This document shows positions 48,392 through 56,977 of a stretch of DNA of 64,000 nt, in pieces. Location of the stretch: contig NZ_FNIZ01000001.1 in the NCBI RefSeq assembly GCF_900104185.1, positions 253,374 through 317,373 of the forward strand, written 5' to 3'. Each line of letters starts with the position of its first letter. The stretch's first letter is position 1. This stretch comes from Halobacillus aidingensis (GTDB lineage Bacteria; Bacillota; Bacilli; Bacillales; Halobacillaceae). The notes under the pieces were generated by a model, which worked only from the letters and a program-made list of their open reading frames with translations, ran no database searches and had not been told where the DNA came from. The position numbers and the translations under genes are program-made.

Positions 48392-49258
48392 TTATTTTTT
48401 CTTCCCTTTAGGAATCTTAATTGTAATCTGGTAATAATCGTCGTGATCTTCTTCGTCCGTTTCTAAGTCGATTCCTGTATCGGTCACCATTGTCAAAGAT
48501 TGGCGAATCGTATTCATCGCAATACGCATATCCTTATTGACGCCTTTCATCTTCGGCTTCTTTTTCTTTGGTGCAGGGTCATTCAATTTAGCAATCCGCT
48601 CTTCGGTCTGCTTCACATTCAACTGCTTTTCAATGATTTCTGCCAATATCTTTTCCTGTTGTTCCTCTTCTTTCAAAGCAATCAGAGCGCGTGCATGCCG
48701 TTCCGTAATTTTCTTATCCATCACGGCCTGCTGGACAGACTCTGGTAATTTCAAAAGACGCAATTTATTCGCAATGGTCGATTGACTTTTTCCCAGCCGT
48801 TGCGCCAGGGCTTCCTGCGTAATCTGATGCAGTTCCAAAAGCTTCGCATACGCGACAGCTTCTTCAATAACGGTCAATTCTTCCCGCTGTAAGTTTTCAA
48901 TAAGAGCGACAGAGGCCGTTTGTGAATCATTCATCTCGCGGATAATCGCAGGGACCGTTTCCCAGCCCAGAGACTGGACGGCACGCCACCTACGTTCACC
49001 GGCGATCAACTCATAATCTTCTTCATTTAACCGACGGAGAACGATCGGCTGAATCATCCCATGCGTATGTATCGTCTGGGCGAGTTCGCTAATCTTCTCG
49101 TTGTTGAATATCGCTCGAGGTTGGTAACGGTTGGGCTGCACGCGTTCGACTGGAACTTGTACAACCTCGTCGGGGTTGTAGCCTTCTTCTTCATTGTTGT
49201 CATTATCCGAATCCGGTTTGTCCCCTAGCCCGAACAAACGACCAAAAGGATGTAACAC
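48392..49258 (-). CDS. noc: Nucleoid occlusion protein Noc
   Basis: 288 residues. The N-terminus [14 protein letters not shown] matches the membrane-targeting amphipathic helix of Noc (MKHSFSRFFGLG in B. subtilis), distinguishing it from ParB. ParB box [13 protein letters not shown] and helix-turn-helix [20 protein letters not shown] follow. Blocks division over the chromosome. GTG start after AAGGTGG. Confidence 0.94.
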   Translation of the reverse strand: MLHPFGRLFGLGDKPDSDNDNNEEEGYNPDEVVQVPVERVQPNRYQPRAIFNNEKISELAQTIHTHGMIQPIVLRRLNEEDYELIAGERRWRAVQSLGWETVPAIIREMNDSQTASVALIENLQREELTVIEEAVAYAKLLELHQITQEALAQRLGKSQSTIANKLRLLKLPESVQQAVMDKKITERHARALIALKEEEQQEKILAEIIEKQLNVKQTEERIAKLNDPAPKKKKPKMKGVNKDMRIAMNTIRQSLTMVTDTGIDLETDEEDHDDYYQITIKIPKGKKK

Positions 49259-49326
49259 GATCAGACACCACCTTTATACGATCGAGCATACGCTGTTTAT
49301 TGTATATACCCTATATTTTGAAACAT

Positions 49327-49358
49327 AAAAAGCGCCGCAGGCTACTCAGCTGCTGCGC
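49327..49358 (-). terminator. Terminator upstream of noc
   Basis: GCGCAGCAG/CTGCGGCGC hairpin on minus followed by TTTTT. It would stop transcription entering noc from the right, perhaps a leftover from when rsmG was adjacent. Confidence 0.6.
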
Positions 49359-49571
49359 GTACGTATGCCGTTTTTCATTTCTCTATTTATTTTATCACAT
49401 TTAATCTATGAAAAGTATGTTCAAGATTGAAGAATTGCTCGTCGGCTTTGTCGAAAACGCACATTTTCATAATAAGAAACGTGGTTTTCCGCCATTTAAC
49501 CGTCTCTATTTCATGACTTTTCCTGACAAATATAGTCGATAGATTTTCTAAATCCTAAAACTTCTTAAACA

Positions 49572-50092
49572 ATATGGCAGGATTCTTGAAGACTCAGTTT
49601 CGAGACTTTTGTTGAGGGGATAGGGCTGCGGGGAATAGCTCGCTTTCCGCGGGAGCGCGGTGAGCCTCCTCGAGCTTCTCTCTGCGGGGTCTCACCAAGC
49701 ACTTTTTTCCTCTTCTATATCCGGTTTCGGCGCTGATCGAGGCGCCTGCACACTTAAAGTAGGAGTCTCCCCATTCCCCTCCGCCCCTTTGCCATGGAAG
49801 ATTCTCGAAACCACTTCTGGAAAAATCAGCTTGTATGATTGAGGGAAGTGGATAATATAACCCTCTCCACACCTGGCATTCACAACGTAAAAGCTTGATA
49901 CAGAGCGCTTTATGCATGCTTAGGAGAGAAGAGTGGGAGAAGGAGATAGGCGAGATCCCGCAGGACGCAGTCCGAGGAAGCTCGGCGCTCCCCCACAGGA
50001 AAGCGAGTAGCTTCCCAACCAACCCCGAAGCTAAACTTAGCAACGAGCCCCGAAAACATCTCGGAACTGAGTCTTCCACAATAGGGAGCTAT
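49572..50092. mobile_element. Modular terminal-inverted-repeat element, copy 3
   Basis: About 521 bp. Left end ATATGGCAGGATTCTTGAAGA then CTCAGTTTCGAGA; right end is the inverted form ending in AATAGGGAGCTAT. Module A (49636-49765, plus) and module B (about 49930-50025, minus) are in opposite orientation. Module A keeps the GGCGCTGATCGAGGCGCCTG scar of the insert seen in copy 2. No coding capacity is supported in the gap 49259-50171. Confidence 0.75.
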
Positions 50093-50171
50093 AGTGTGGG
50101 AAGTTAGGGAGGAATATAAGGGGGGGATGAATAATATATAGAATTGGACTAATTTTTAGGAGGATATTGAT

Positions 50172-50228
50172 ATGCAGAAAAATTCCACAAAACGTTTCAC
50201 TCAATCAGCAGGGGGGAGAGCTTTTTAA
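50172..50228 (+). CDS. Leader peptide of the MFS exporter gene
   Basis: 18 codons, MQKNSTKRFTQSAGGRAF, preceded by AGGAGG (50158-50163) at an ideal eight-base distance and followed by a stop 59 bases before the MFS start codon. The ribosome site is far stronger than expected for a chance ORF this short. Its last codons (50207-50215, AGCAGGGGG) can pair with the anti-ribosome-site segment downstream. This is the layout of translational-attenuation leaders that control antibiotic-resistance genes. Confidence 0.65.
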   Translation: MQKNSTKRFTQSAGGRAF

Positions 50229-50245
50229 TTTTCATTTACGCTTGA

Positions 50246-50280
50246 CCTCCTGCTTGCATCGGATTTTACATTGCAGGAGG
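50246..50280 (+). promoter_or_regulatory. Hairpin that sequesters the MFS ribosome site
   Basis: CCTCCTGC (50246-50253) and GCAGGAGG (50273-50280) form a perfect 8-bp stem with a 19-base loop; the right arm is the MFS Shine-Dalgarno. The left arm can instead pair with AGCAGGGGG in the leader ORF (9 bp, one G-U), which would free the ribosome site. Confidence 0.7.
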
Positions 50281-50287
50281 AAACATA

Positions 50288-51472
50288 TTGAAAAAGAATA
50301 CGTTGGCATCCTATAACATTCAACTTTTATTTTGGGCAGAAATCTTTGGAAATTTCCGCTTCATACAGCCCGTCCTTACACTATTTTATTTTGCGAGAGG
50401 CCTTGATGAGACGATGATCCTTCTCGTCATGACCTTTTTCAGTATAGGAGTTCTCCTTGGAGAACTTCCTACAGGGGTCATCGCCGACCGGTTTGGTGCT
50501 AAACGGGCTTTTCTTATCGGTTCCTTTCTCAGCATTCTTGCCCACGGTTTATTAATTTTCGCCTTCGATCCATGGGTGTTTTTCGCAAGCAGCTTTCTTA
50601 CGGGCTTCGCTGCTACGTTTTTCAGTGGGGCAGATGAAGCGCTTATCTATGAATCCTTAAAAGAAAGCAATGAAGAGAATCTCATGGACAGGGCGATGGG
50701 GCAGATTGGATCGGCACGTTTTATCGTCTCCATATTCGTTGTAATCATCGGGGCTTTCTTAGCTAAAGATTTGAATGAAAACCAATTCCGACTTCTACTT
50801 ATGCTCGGTGTTTTCTTCATGTTGATTCAATTCATTTTTCTCTTGTTTATTAAGAACCCTCCGAACCAAGGTGGGGTGCGGACTCCAATGGTGAAACAAG
50901 TGATAGAAGGATATCAGGCCATCCGCAAAACGCCACAAGTACTTTGGATGTTCATAAACATCTCTCTTGTTTTTATTCCAGCTGTTGCCATCTTTGAGAA
51001 ATTTGATCAAAAACTTTTGGTAGATGCTGGGCTCCCTGTTTACGGAATTGGGATCGTCTACGCGGTGACCGCTCTCATTGGTTTTGTTGCGGCACGATCG
51101 ATTGGTTGGATGACAAAACGGGTGACACGAGTACAGCTCCTGTTCATCACAGGGATCCTTGCCGTCCTATCCCTTACAGCAGCTGCTTTACTACACACTC
51201 AGCTCTGGACTGTTCTTTTAGCTATCGTCCTTTTGAAACTTGTGAGTGCCATTCGCTATCCCGTTTATTCACAGCTGGCCAACGACATTATCCCCTCGAA
51301 TGTGAGAGCAACGACCATTTCTTTGCTTTCCATCCTGGATTCTGTGTTTGACTTGGTGATTTTTACAACCGTCAGCGGAGTTGCACCCTTCGGTTTCAAG
51401 CCTATGTTCCTTGTTTGTGCAGGGATCGCATTGATAGGAACATTGATTCCTATTCGTAAAGCTACGTCATAA
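50288..51472 (+). CDS. MFS drug-efflux-type transporter
   Basis: 394 residues, about twelve membrane segments. Motif A-like GVIADRFGAKRAFLIG (62-77) follows helix 2. It resembles small-molecule and antibiotic exporters, but the substrate cannot be read. TTG start, seven bases after GGAGG (50276-50280), which lies in the attenuator stem. The preceding leader peptide suggests induction by a ribosome-targeting compound. Confidence 0.85.
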   Translation: MKKNTLASYNIQLLFWAEIFGNFRFIQPVLTLFYFARGLDETMILLVMTFFSIGVLLGELPTGVIADRFGAKRAFLIGSFLSILAHGLLIFAFDPWVFFASSFLTGFAATFFSGADEALIYESLKESNEENLMDRAMGQIGSARFIVSIFVVIIGAFLAKDLNENQFRLLLMLGVFFMLIQFIFLLFIKNPPNQGGVRTPMVKQVIEGYQAIRKTPQVLWMFINISLVFIPAVAIFEKFDQKLLVDAGLPVYGIGIVYAVTALIGFVAARSIGWMTKRVTRVQLLFITGILAVLSLTAAALLHTQLWTVLLAIVLLKLVSAIRYPVYSQLANDIIPSNVRATTISLLSILDSVFDLVIFTTVSGVAPFGFKPMFLVCAGIALIGTLIPIRKATS

Positions 51473-51486
51473 CTTTTCACATGAAG

Positions 51487-51515
51487 AAGCCCGTCCGATA
51501 CAATCGGGCGGGCTT
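51487..51515. terminator. Bidirectional terminator
   Basis: Stem AAGCCCGTCCGAT/ATCGGGCGGGCTT between the converging MFS and acetyltransferase genes. Confidence 0.8.
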
Positions 51516-51530
51516 TGTTTCACATGAAAC

Positions 51531-52055
51531 CTATCCAACATTTTTAATTCTTCCATACACGTCAATATCTTTATATTCTCCCCAATGATAGATGTCCTGC
51601 TTTAACGTTCCCTCATAGCTCAGACCGGCTTTTTGCATGACTTTTGTCGATCCTGGATTGGAAGTGATTGCTGCCGACCAGATCCGGTTCAACTCTAATT
51701 CTTCAAATCCGAAGTCCACGACCCGGATCGCCGCTTCTGTCGCATACCCCAGATTCCAATAGGGTTTCCCAACCCAGTAAGCGAGTTCCCCTTTGTGGTG
51801 TTTTTCATCGACCCTTAAAGTCATTGTGCCGACAAGCTCATTGGACTCTTTTAATATCATTGCCAATGGATATGCGGCCCCTTTTTCTATCCAATCCTTA
51901 TGAAGGGCGATCCAATCCTCAGCCACTTCAAGCGTGTAAGGATGGGGAACGAAAGTTGTCGCCGCCACGGCTTCATCTCCTGCTAATTCGGCCACCCGTT
52001 CCGCTAAATCATTCGTGTACGGCCTCAAACAAAGTCTCTCTGTATGCAGCTCCAT
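51531..52055 (-). CDS. GNAT acetyltransferase (RimJ/RimL type)
   Basis: 174 residues. RimJ/L-type pattern: N-terminal TERLCLRPY, central GELAYWVGKPYWNLGYATEA (acetyl-CoA site) and NPGSTKVMQKAGLSYEG. Acetylates N-terminal or small-molecule amines; target unknown. AAGGAGG precedes the ATG. Confidence 0.88.
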   Translation of the reverse strand: MELHTERLCLRPYTNDLAERVAELAGDEAVAATTFVPHPYTLEVAEDWIALHKDWIEKGAAYPLAMILKESNELVGTMTLRVDEKHHKGELAYWVGKPYWNLGYATEAAIRVVDFGFEELELNRIWSAAITSNPGSTKVMQKAGLSYEGTLKQDIYHWGEYKDIDVYGRIKNVG

Positions 52056-52223
52056 GCTCCACCCTCCTTCTGTGATATTAACTTTACTTCTAGATCCATC
52101 CTGGCTAATCCTTTTTTACAAACAAAGTCGTAATAAAAGTCGATATTTGTGGAAAAATGAGCACGATAGATAAAAGTTAGGACTGACAGGCGGAATTCCA
52201 AAATATGAGAAGCAGGTGATTGG

Positions 52224-52484
52224 ATGGATCTACAACAAAACTACAAAGCGGGAGACATCGTTTACGTGATTTACAGGAATCCACACACGTATGACGTTGC
52301 CAATGTGCAAGAAGCTGCTGTCGTAAACAATCCTGAACAACCAGGGGAATTGGCCTTATTTTTATATGAAACCTATTTTCCGCTGGATGAAAACATCGCG
52401 ATTTATGCATCTGAAGGGGAAGCGGAACGTGCTTATCATGATGCCTTTGGCGGGGGAGCAGAATCGGAGGGGGAGCTGTGGTAA
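52224..52484 (+). CDS. splA: SplA, regulator of spore photoproduct lyase
   Basis: 86 residues. TRAP-like small protein found before splB; sequence YKAGDIVYVIYRNPHT and FLYETYFPL fits SplA. In B. subtilis SplA lowers expression of the operon. It overlaps the start of splB by seven bases. Confidence 0.9.
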   Translation: MDLQQNYKAGDIVYVIYRNPHTYDVANVQEAAVVNNPEQPGELALFLYETYFPLDENIAIYASEGEAERAYHDAFGGGAESEGELW

Positions 52485-53506
52485 AACCATTCGTCCCAGA
52501 ACTTGTCTATATTGAACCAAGAGCACTCGAATATCCGTTAGGACGTGAACTAAAGGAAAAATTCGAAAAGATGGGAATTGAGATCAGGGAAACCACCTCT
52601 CACAACCAAGTCCGTAATCTCCCAGGAGAAAATGATTTTCAAAAATACCGGATCGCCAAATCTACTCTTGTCGTCGGCGTAAGAAAAACACTCAAATTCG
52701 ATACATCGAAGCCCTCTGCAGAATATGCCATCCCCCTTGCGACAGGGTGTATGGGGCATTGCCACTATTGTTATTTGCAGACGACGATGGGAAGCAAGCC
52801 TTACATCCGAACGTATGTCAATGTCGAAGAAGTGTTTGATGCGGCTGAACAATATATGAAGGAACGCGCTCCGGAAGAGACCCGTTTTGAAGCGTCCTGT
52901 ACGTCTGATATCGTCGGCATCGACCACTTGACCCACTCGTTAAAACGGGCCATTGAATACTTCGGAGAATCTGAACACGGCAGACTTCGTTTTGTTACGA
53001 AATTTGCACATGTCGACCATCTGCTCGATGCGAAACACAACGGAAGGACAAGATTTCGCTTCAGCATGAATGCGGATTATGTCATCAAATACTTAGAACC
53101 CGGCACGTCCCGTTTAGACGACCGTATCGAGGCCGCCGCTAAAGTCGCAAAAGCTGGCTACCCACTTGGATTCATTATTGCACCGATCTATTTGTATGAA
53201 GATTGGAAGGAAGGGTACCGTATCCTTTTTGAAAAACTTCAGGACAAATTGCCGGACTATGCAACGAAGGATTTAACCTTTGAATTGATCCAACATCGTT
53301 TTACAAAACCAGCCAAGCGCGTTATTCAAAAGAATTATCCAATGACAAAGCTGGAAATGGATGAAGAAAAGCGTAAATATAAGTGGGGCAAATATGGAAT
53401 AGGAAAGTATGTCTATCAAAAAGACGAACAAGAAGAAATGAAGAACGTACTAGGTGGTTATATTAATCAATACTTTCCTGAATCCAGCCTCGAATATTTC
53501 ACGTGA
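52478..53506 (+). CDS. splB: Spore photoproduct lyase (radical SAM)
   Basis: 342 residues. Radical-SAM cysteines Cys91, Cys95, Cys98 (CMGHCHYC) bind the [4Fe-4S] cluster; Cys141 (FEASCTSD) is the hydrogen-atom donor known from B. subtilis, at the same number. Repairs the thymine dimer 5-thyminyl-5,6-dihydrothymine when spores germinate. GTG start after GGAGGGGG. The last codons overlap a parS-like site. Confidence 0.96.
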   Translation: MVKPFVPELVYIEPRALEYPLGRELKEKFEKMGIEIRETTSHNQVRNLPGENDFQKYRIAKSTLVVGVRKTLKFDTSKPSAEYAIPLATGCMGHCHYCYLQTTMGSKPYIRTYVNVEEVFDAAEQYMKERAPEETRFEASCTSDIVGIDHLTHSLKRAIEYFGESEHGRLRFVTKFAHVDHLLDAKHNGRTRFRFSMNADYVIKYLEPGTSRLDDRIEAAAKVAKAGYPLGFIIAPIYLYEDWKEGYRILFEKLQDKLPDYATKDLTFELIQHRFTKPAKRVIQKNYPMTKLEMDEEKRKYKWGKYGIGKYVYQKDEQEEMKNVLGGYINQYFPESSLEYFT

Positions 53507-53510
53507 AACA
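53495..53510. promoter_or_regulatory. parS site (ParB/Spo0J binding)
   Basis: TATTTCACGTGAAACA, 15 of 16 matches to parS (TGTTTCACGTGAAACA). It spans the splB stop codon, about 4 kb from noc and 6 kb from parB, where ParB-binding centromere sites are expected. Confidence 0.75.
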
Positions 53511-53537
53511 AAAACTCAGAGCCCCGCTCTGAGTTTT
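53511..53537 (+). terminator. splAB terminator
   Basis: Twelve-base stem AAAACTCAGAGC/GCTCTGAGTTTT with a CCC loop. Confidence 0.85.
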
Positions 53538-53549
53538 CCAATTCCCAGA

Positions 53550-53600
53550 ATAGCTCCCGATGGTGGAAAACTCTATCTCGATAGGAATCCTGCGGTATAG
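53550..53600. repeat. Collapsed remnant of the terminal-inverted-repeat element
   Basis: ATAGCTCCCGATGGTGGAAA and CTCTATCTCGATA (left-end type) run directly into GGAATCCTGCGGTATAG (right-end type). The middle of the element is missing, leaving two ends in 51 bp. Confidence 0.55.
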
Positions 53601-53692
53601 TTGAATAAACTTTGTGATAAAGTGTGATTTTCTAATGGAATAATTTCAGTGCAGACCACAAACAATAGAGGGAGATAATAAGGAGGATTCGT

Positions 53693-54166
53693 ATGGCTTT
53701 TACCATATTTTTCGTATGCGCCTGGTTGATCATCAGCGTCTTCACCGTAATCCCTAAGCGTTTAACCCTCATAGAAAATACATTCATATTCTTAACCACA
53801 AGTGTGATCAGCATCAACTGGACATGGATCATTAACGAAGAGTTAAAGTATGTGAAAATTACAGAGGATCCTTCGAATTATGCTGGATTTTTAATTTTTC
53901 GAAGTATCATCATCCCTACTCTTTTAATGGTTCAAGTGAATTTATACAACCCTTCATCCTCTCCCGTAAAAAAAGCACTCATTTTAATTGCTTCTGTCCT
54001 TTGCTTAGTTTTGCTAACCATTTTATCCAGAGTGCTTGATGTTTCCGATTACAAAGATTGGAATCTGGGTTTTGATGCCATTTACTATGTGTCCCTCCAC
54101 CTTTTCAGCATAGGGGTGTCTAAACTGATTAGGAAATCCACACGCATTGAGGTGAAACAACCGTGA
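53693..54166 (+). CDS. Membrane protein of unknown function (CBO0543-like)
   Basis: 157 residues, about five membrane segments. It has a WTWIINEE-type motif after helix 2, similar to the CBO0543 group, of unknown function. AAGGAGG precedes the ATG. The next gene starts four bases before its stop, so the two are co-expressed. Confidence 0.65.
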   Translation: MAFTIFFVCAWLIISVFTVIPKRLTLIENTFIFLTTSVISINWTWIINEELKYVKITEDPSNYAGFLIFRSIIIPTLLMVQVNLYNPSSSPVKKALILIASVLCLVLLTILSRVLDVSDYKDWNLGFDAIYYVSLHLFSIGVSKLIRKSTRIEVKQP

Positions 54167-54666
54167 ACTTCCTATGGGAAATCTTTGATAAAAATGAAAT
54201 ATCTATTATGGTTCTCATCGCTATCGCCTACACCATCTTCTTCATCCTCCCTTTTAAATTCAAACGGGAGATCACTTGGCTATTCATGCTGCTCGGATTT
54301 ACCATTGGCGTTTTCTTCGATTTCACCATTGGTGGGGGGCTTTTTGACTTTTTTAAACTTAATGATACGGACCATTATGAGTTATTCGATTTTTGCTATT
54401 ACTTGATTTTCGCTCCCTTCAGTTACTTTTTCATATACTTTTATGACACATTCAACGTCAATAAAAAAACATTCATTTTCTATATCCTTTTATGGATCAT
54501 CGTTGGAGTCATTATGCAGTGGGTGTTTACAAAACTAGGGATTGTTGAATTTCAAAACGGCTATGAAATTTCTTATTCTTTTGCTGTTTTCGTAATTACG
54601 CAGACGTTTACGGCTCTCTATTTTGAACTCATTCGATCACGCTTCCGGGTACTGAAGAATATCTAA
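54163..54666 (+). CDS. Membrane protein of unknown function
   Basis: 167 residues, about five membrane segments rich in Phe and Tyr. It is related in layout to its upstream partner (two-gene unit, four-base GTGA overlap) but I do not recognise the family. GTG start. Lies between splAB and the spore germination receptor operon. Confidence 0.6.
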   Translation: MNFLWEIFDKNEISIMVLIAIAYTIFFILPFKFKREITWLFMLLGFTIGVFFDFTIGGGLFDFFKLNDTDHYELFDFCYYLIFAPFSYFFIYFYDTFNVNKKTFIFYILLWIIVGVIMQWVFTKLGIVEFQNGYEISYSFAVFVITQTFTALYFELIRSRFRVLKNI

Positions 54667-54732
54667 AACAAGAATAACCTCCATGGAATGCAGACCCTCT
54701 CCCTCGTGGTTATCTATTACTTTGGCGCTCAA

Positions 54733-54759
54733 AAGGTCACCCTTAAAATGGGTGACCTT
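54733..54759. terminator. Terminator between converging genes
   Basis: AAGGTCACCC/GGGTGACCTT hairpin; plus strand followed by a T-rich tail. Confidence 0.75.
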
Positions 54760-54788
54760 CCGTTTTTCCTGATGAAGTTCTTAACATG

Positions 54789-55871
54789 CTAAGAGAAGAT
54801 GCCGTATTCGATAATTTTCACATCAAACTGAACATCGACGTCTAGTTCAGAGTAATTGTCCTGCCATTGAGTAAGATCAAAATTGCCTTTACGCGTTTTT
54901 GTAAAGTTACCAAGACCGAGCGGGTCGACTTTTTTTTCTTTGAATAATGAAATGAGTTCGTCTGCTTCTTTATTAAAGTATTCAACGAATTTCTCTTCCA
55001 TTTCTTTCGCTAATTTAGGAGTTGCTTTGCGATCAACGCCTGCCATTTCATTAACTTCAGCTTTTAATTTCACTTTGATTGTGAACTTAGGATCATCAAG
55101 TGGTCCTGTTAGACTATAATCGACGTTTGACCCGATGTTTTCCAACATGAGGGTCCCCCCTTCAAATGGGAGATCCTGCATTCCTTTAATAAAATTCTCT
55201 TTTAACATTTTAAATGTAAATATTTTTGAATCCGGCACTTCAGCGACAAGCAGACCTTTTTTAAAAAAAGCGAGACCAGATAGTTCGACAAATGATTCAC
55301 GTTTTTTAAGTAAAGGCAGGAACGGATCCATTCCCTGTGCATAATACGCATATAAAAAATCGTGCAAGCTTGTCGATGGAAAATTATGGAGCGTGTTATT
55401 TTCAATGAGCCCCTGAAGATGCTTCGAGGTCGTTTCATCCTGCGTGTATCCACTCTCTATCAAATCTTTGGCAGAACCATCCACTACACCTAAAAACATG
55501 TTTCTGCTGAGCCGGGGGTCTCGGCTAAGGACATCAACATTATCATCCAAACCTTTTTCAGCAAGTTCTTTGCTATATAAGGTTACGGCAAGCTTTCCAA
55601 TGGAAATCGGCTTTGACGATTGTTTTTGAATTTCCACTTCGACATCTTTGGTCGAATCGGCATCGACCGTCAAGTAAAGTTCCGATGCTGCCTGTTTATC
55701 CTCGCTTTTTCCATATTGAGGAATAGATACCGTTCCCCGAATGCGTTCTTCCTCTCCCACATCATATCCGACAATTTGAACAATTGCGTTCTCTTCGACA
55801 CTTTTATCCGCCATACATCCGGCCAAAAAGACAACAGACACCATTATAAGAAGACTCCAATGTTTTTTCAT
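54789..55871 (-). CDS. Spore germination receptor subunit C (Ger(x)C lipoprotein)
   Basis: 360 residues. Signal peptide with lipobox VFLAGC (lipidated Cys19) followed by the Ger(x)C domains. Third subunit of a nutrient germinant receptor in the spore inner membrane. Its start overlaps the B-subunit stop by four bases (ATGA). Confidence 0.93.
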   Translation of the reverse strand: MKKHWSLLIMVSVVFLAGCMADKSVEENAIVQIVGYDVGEEERIRGTVSIPQYGKSEDKQAASELYLTVDADSTKDVEVEIQKQSSKPISIGKLAVTLYSKELAEKGLDDNVDVLSRDPRLSRNMFLGVVDGSAKDLIESGYTQDETTSKHLQGLIENNTLHNFPSTSLHDFLYAYYAQGMDPFLPLLKKRESFVELSGLAFFKKGLLVAEVPDSKIFTFKMLKENFIKGMQDLPFEGGTLMLENIGSNVDYSLTGPLDDPKFTIKVKLKAEVNEMAGVDRKATPKLAKEMEEKFVEYFNKEADELISLFKEKKVDPLGLGNFTKTRKGNFDLTQWQDNYSELDVDVQFDVKIIEYGIFS

Positions 55872-56977
55872 GTCCGCTTCCTCACTTTATCTGAGATCGT
55901 CTTCAACACTAATAAAACGGGAATATACATCAAAACATACATACCAAGTTGTCCTGACAAGTTATTTACAACATCAATCATCGGCCTGCCGTCTATCAAA
56001 ACCGTTGGGAAGTAGATAGCGATACAGAAAATGATAACCATATATTTTTGTTTTACATTAAACACTCGTTTCGGAATCCTTGTCGCCCCCCATAACCCTA
56101 AACATATATTCGGAAGAACGACATACAACCACATGGCGATCCCTACAAACTCAAAACGTTCAATAAAAGGAAATTCGACAATTTTCCATGCAGATATTGT
56201 CCCCCATACGACCTGTTTTAATTGCTCTTCACTATAATAAACGAACGTCACCAGGACACTGATTAAATAAATCATCGTCGTGTAGAACACACCGTAATGG
56301 GCCCATTTCTTGGATTTTTGAGGATTTTTGATGAATGGATAGTATATCAACAGGAATTCTAACCCTAAGAAGCTGAGAATACTTTGCTTGGTGGCGCCTA
56401 ATATACCTGGAATACTATGACTGACGGCTGGATAGATGTTCATTGTATGGCCCGCTTCTACAGGGAAATATTTCAGCAGCAAAATGGGCAGTCCGATAAT
56501 GACGCTGATCAGACATATCCCCGTAATGACACGGAATCCTCCACTCACCAGATAGTACACGAGAAACAGGAGGACAAAGGCAAATACCCATACATGCATA
56601 CCCGGAAACACCCATACTTTAATGACCTCTATAAACGTAATCAAAACGGTAAAGGCAAGCAGAGTAAAATAAGCACAAAAGAGGAGGCTTAAGAACCCCC
56701 CTAGATATTTGCCAAAGATACTTTTATGAATTTCCACAATATCGCCTCCCCCATTTTGAAGGAGACGATAAATCATCCATAGGATCACATGCAAAATACC
56801 GCCCGCAATCAATATGGAAATCCACGCATCAAATCCGGCTTTTTCCACCAAATATTTTTCAAAACCGAGGATCCCGACCCCCACCTGCATGCTGTGGATC
56901 AAAAAGAAGACATACGCAGGTGTCACTAAGTAATTCTCAGGGATATTCAACCCCTGGCTGTTGTTCAATTTATTCAT
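55868..56977 (-). CDS. Spore germination receptor subunit B (GerAB/GerKB type)
   Basis: 369 residues, about ten membrane segments, APC-superfamily germinant receptor permease (YFLIHSMQVGVGILGFEKYL region near the N-terminus; abbreviated QVGVGILGF). Senses amino acids or sugars. The start overlaps the A-subunit stop by eight bases. Confidence 0.93.
   Translation of the reverse strand: MNKLNNSQGLNIPENYLVTPAYVFFLIHSMQVGVGILGFEKYLVEKAGFDAWISILIAGGILHVILWMIYRLLQNGGGDIVEIHKSIFGKYLGGFLSLLFCAYFTLLAFTVLITFIEVIKVWVFPGMHVWVFAFVLLFLVYYLVSGGFRVITGICLISVIIGLPILLLKYFPVEAGHTMNIYPAVSHSIPGILGATKQSILSFLGLEFLLIYYPFIKNPQKSKKWAHYGVFYTTMIYLISVLVTFVYYSEEQLKQVVWGTISAWKIVEFPFIERFEFVGIAMWLYVVLPNICLGLWGATRIPKRVFNVKQKYMVIIFCIAIYFPTVLIDGRPMIDVVNNLSGQLGMYVLMYIPVLLVLKTISDKVRKRT

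Noticed and set aside
49594-50107. Open frames of 60-161 codons in repeat copy 3
   Set aside because: They are spurious frames across the structured repeat, without ribosome sites or conserved products.
51516-51531. TGTTTCACATGAAACC as a second parS
   Set aside because: Two mismatches, including the central CG step of the palindrome; kept only as a weak candidate.
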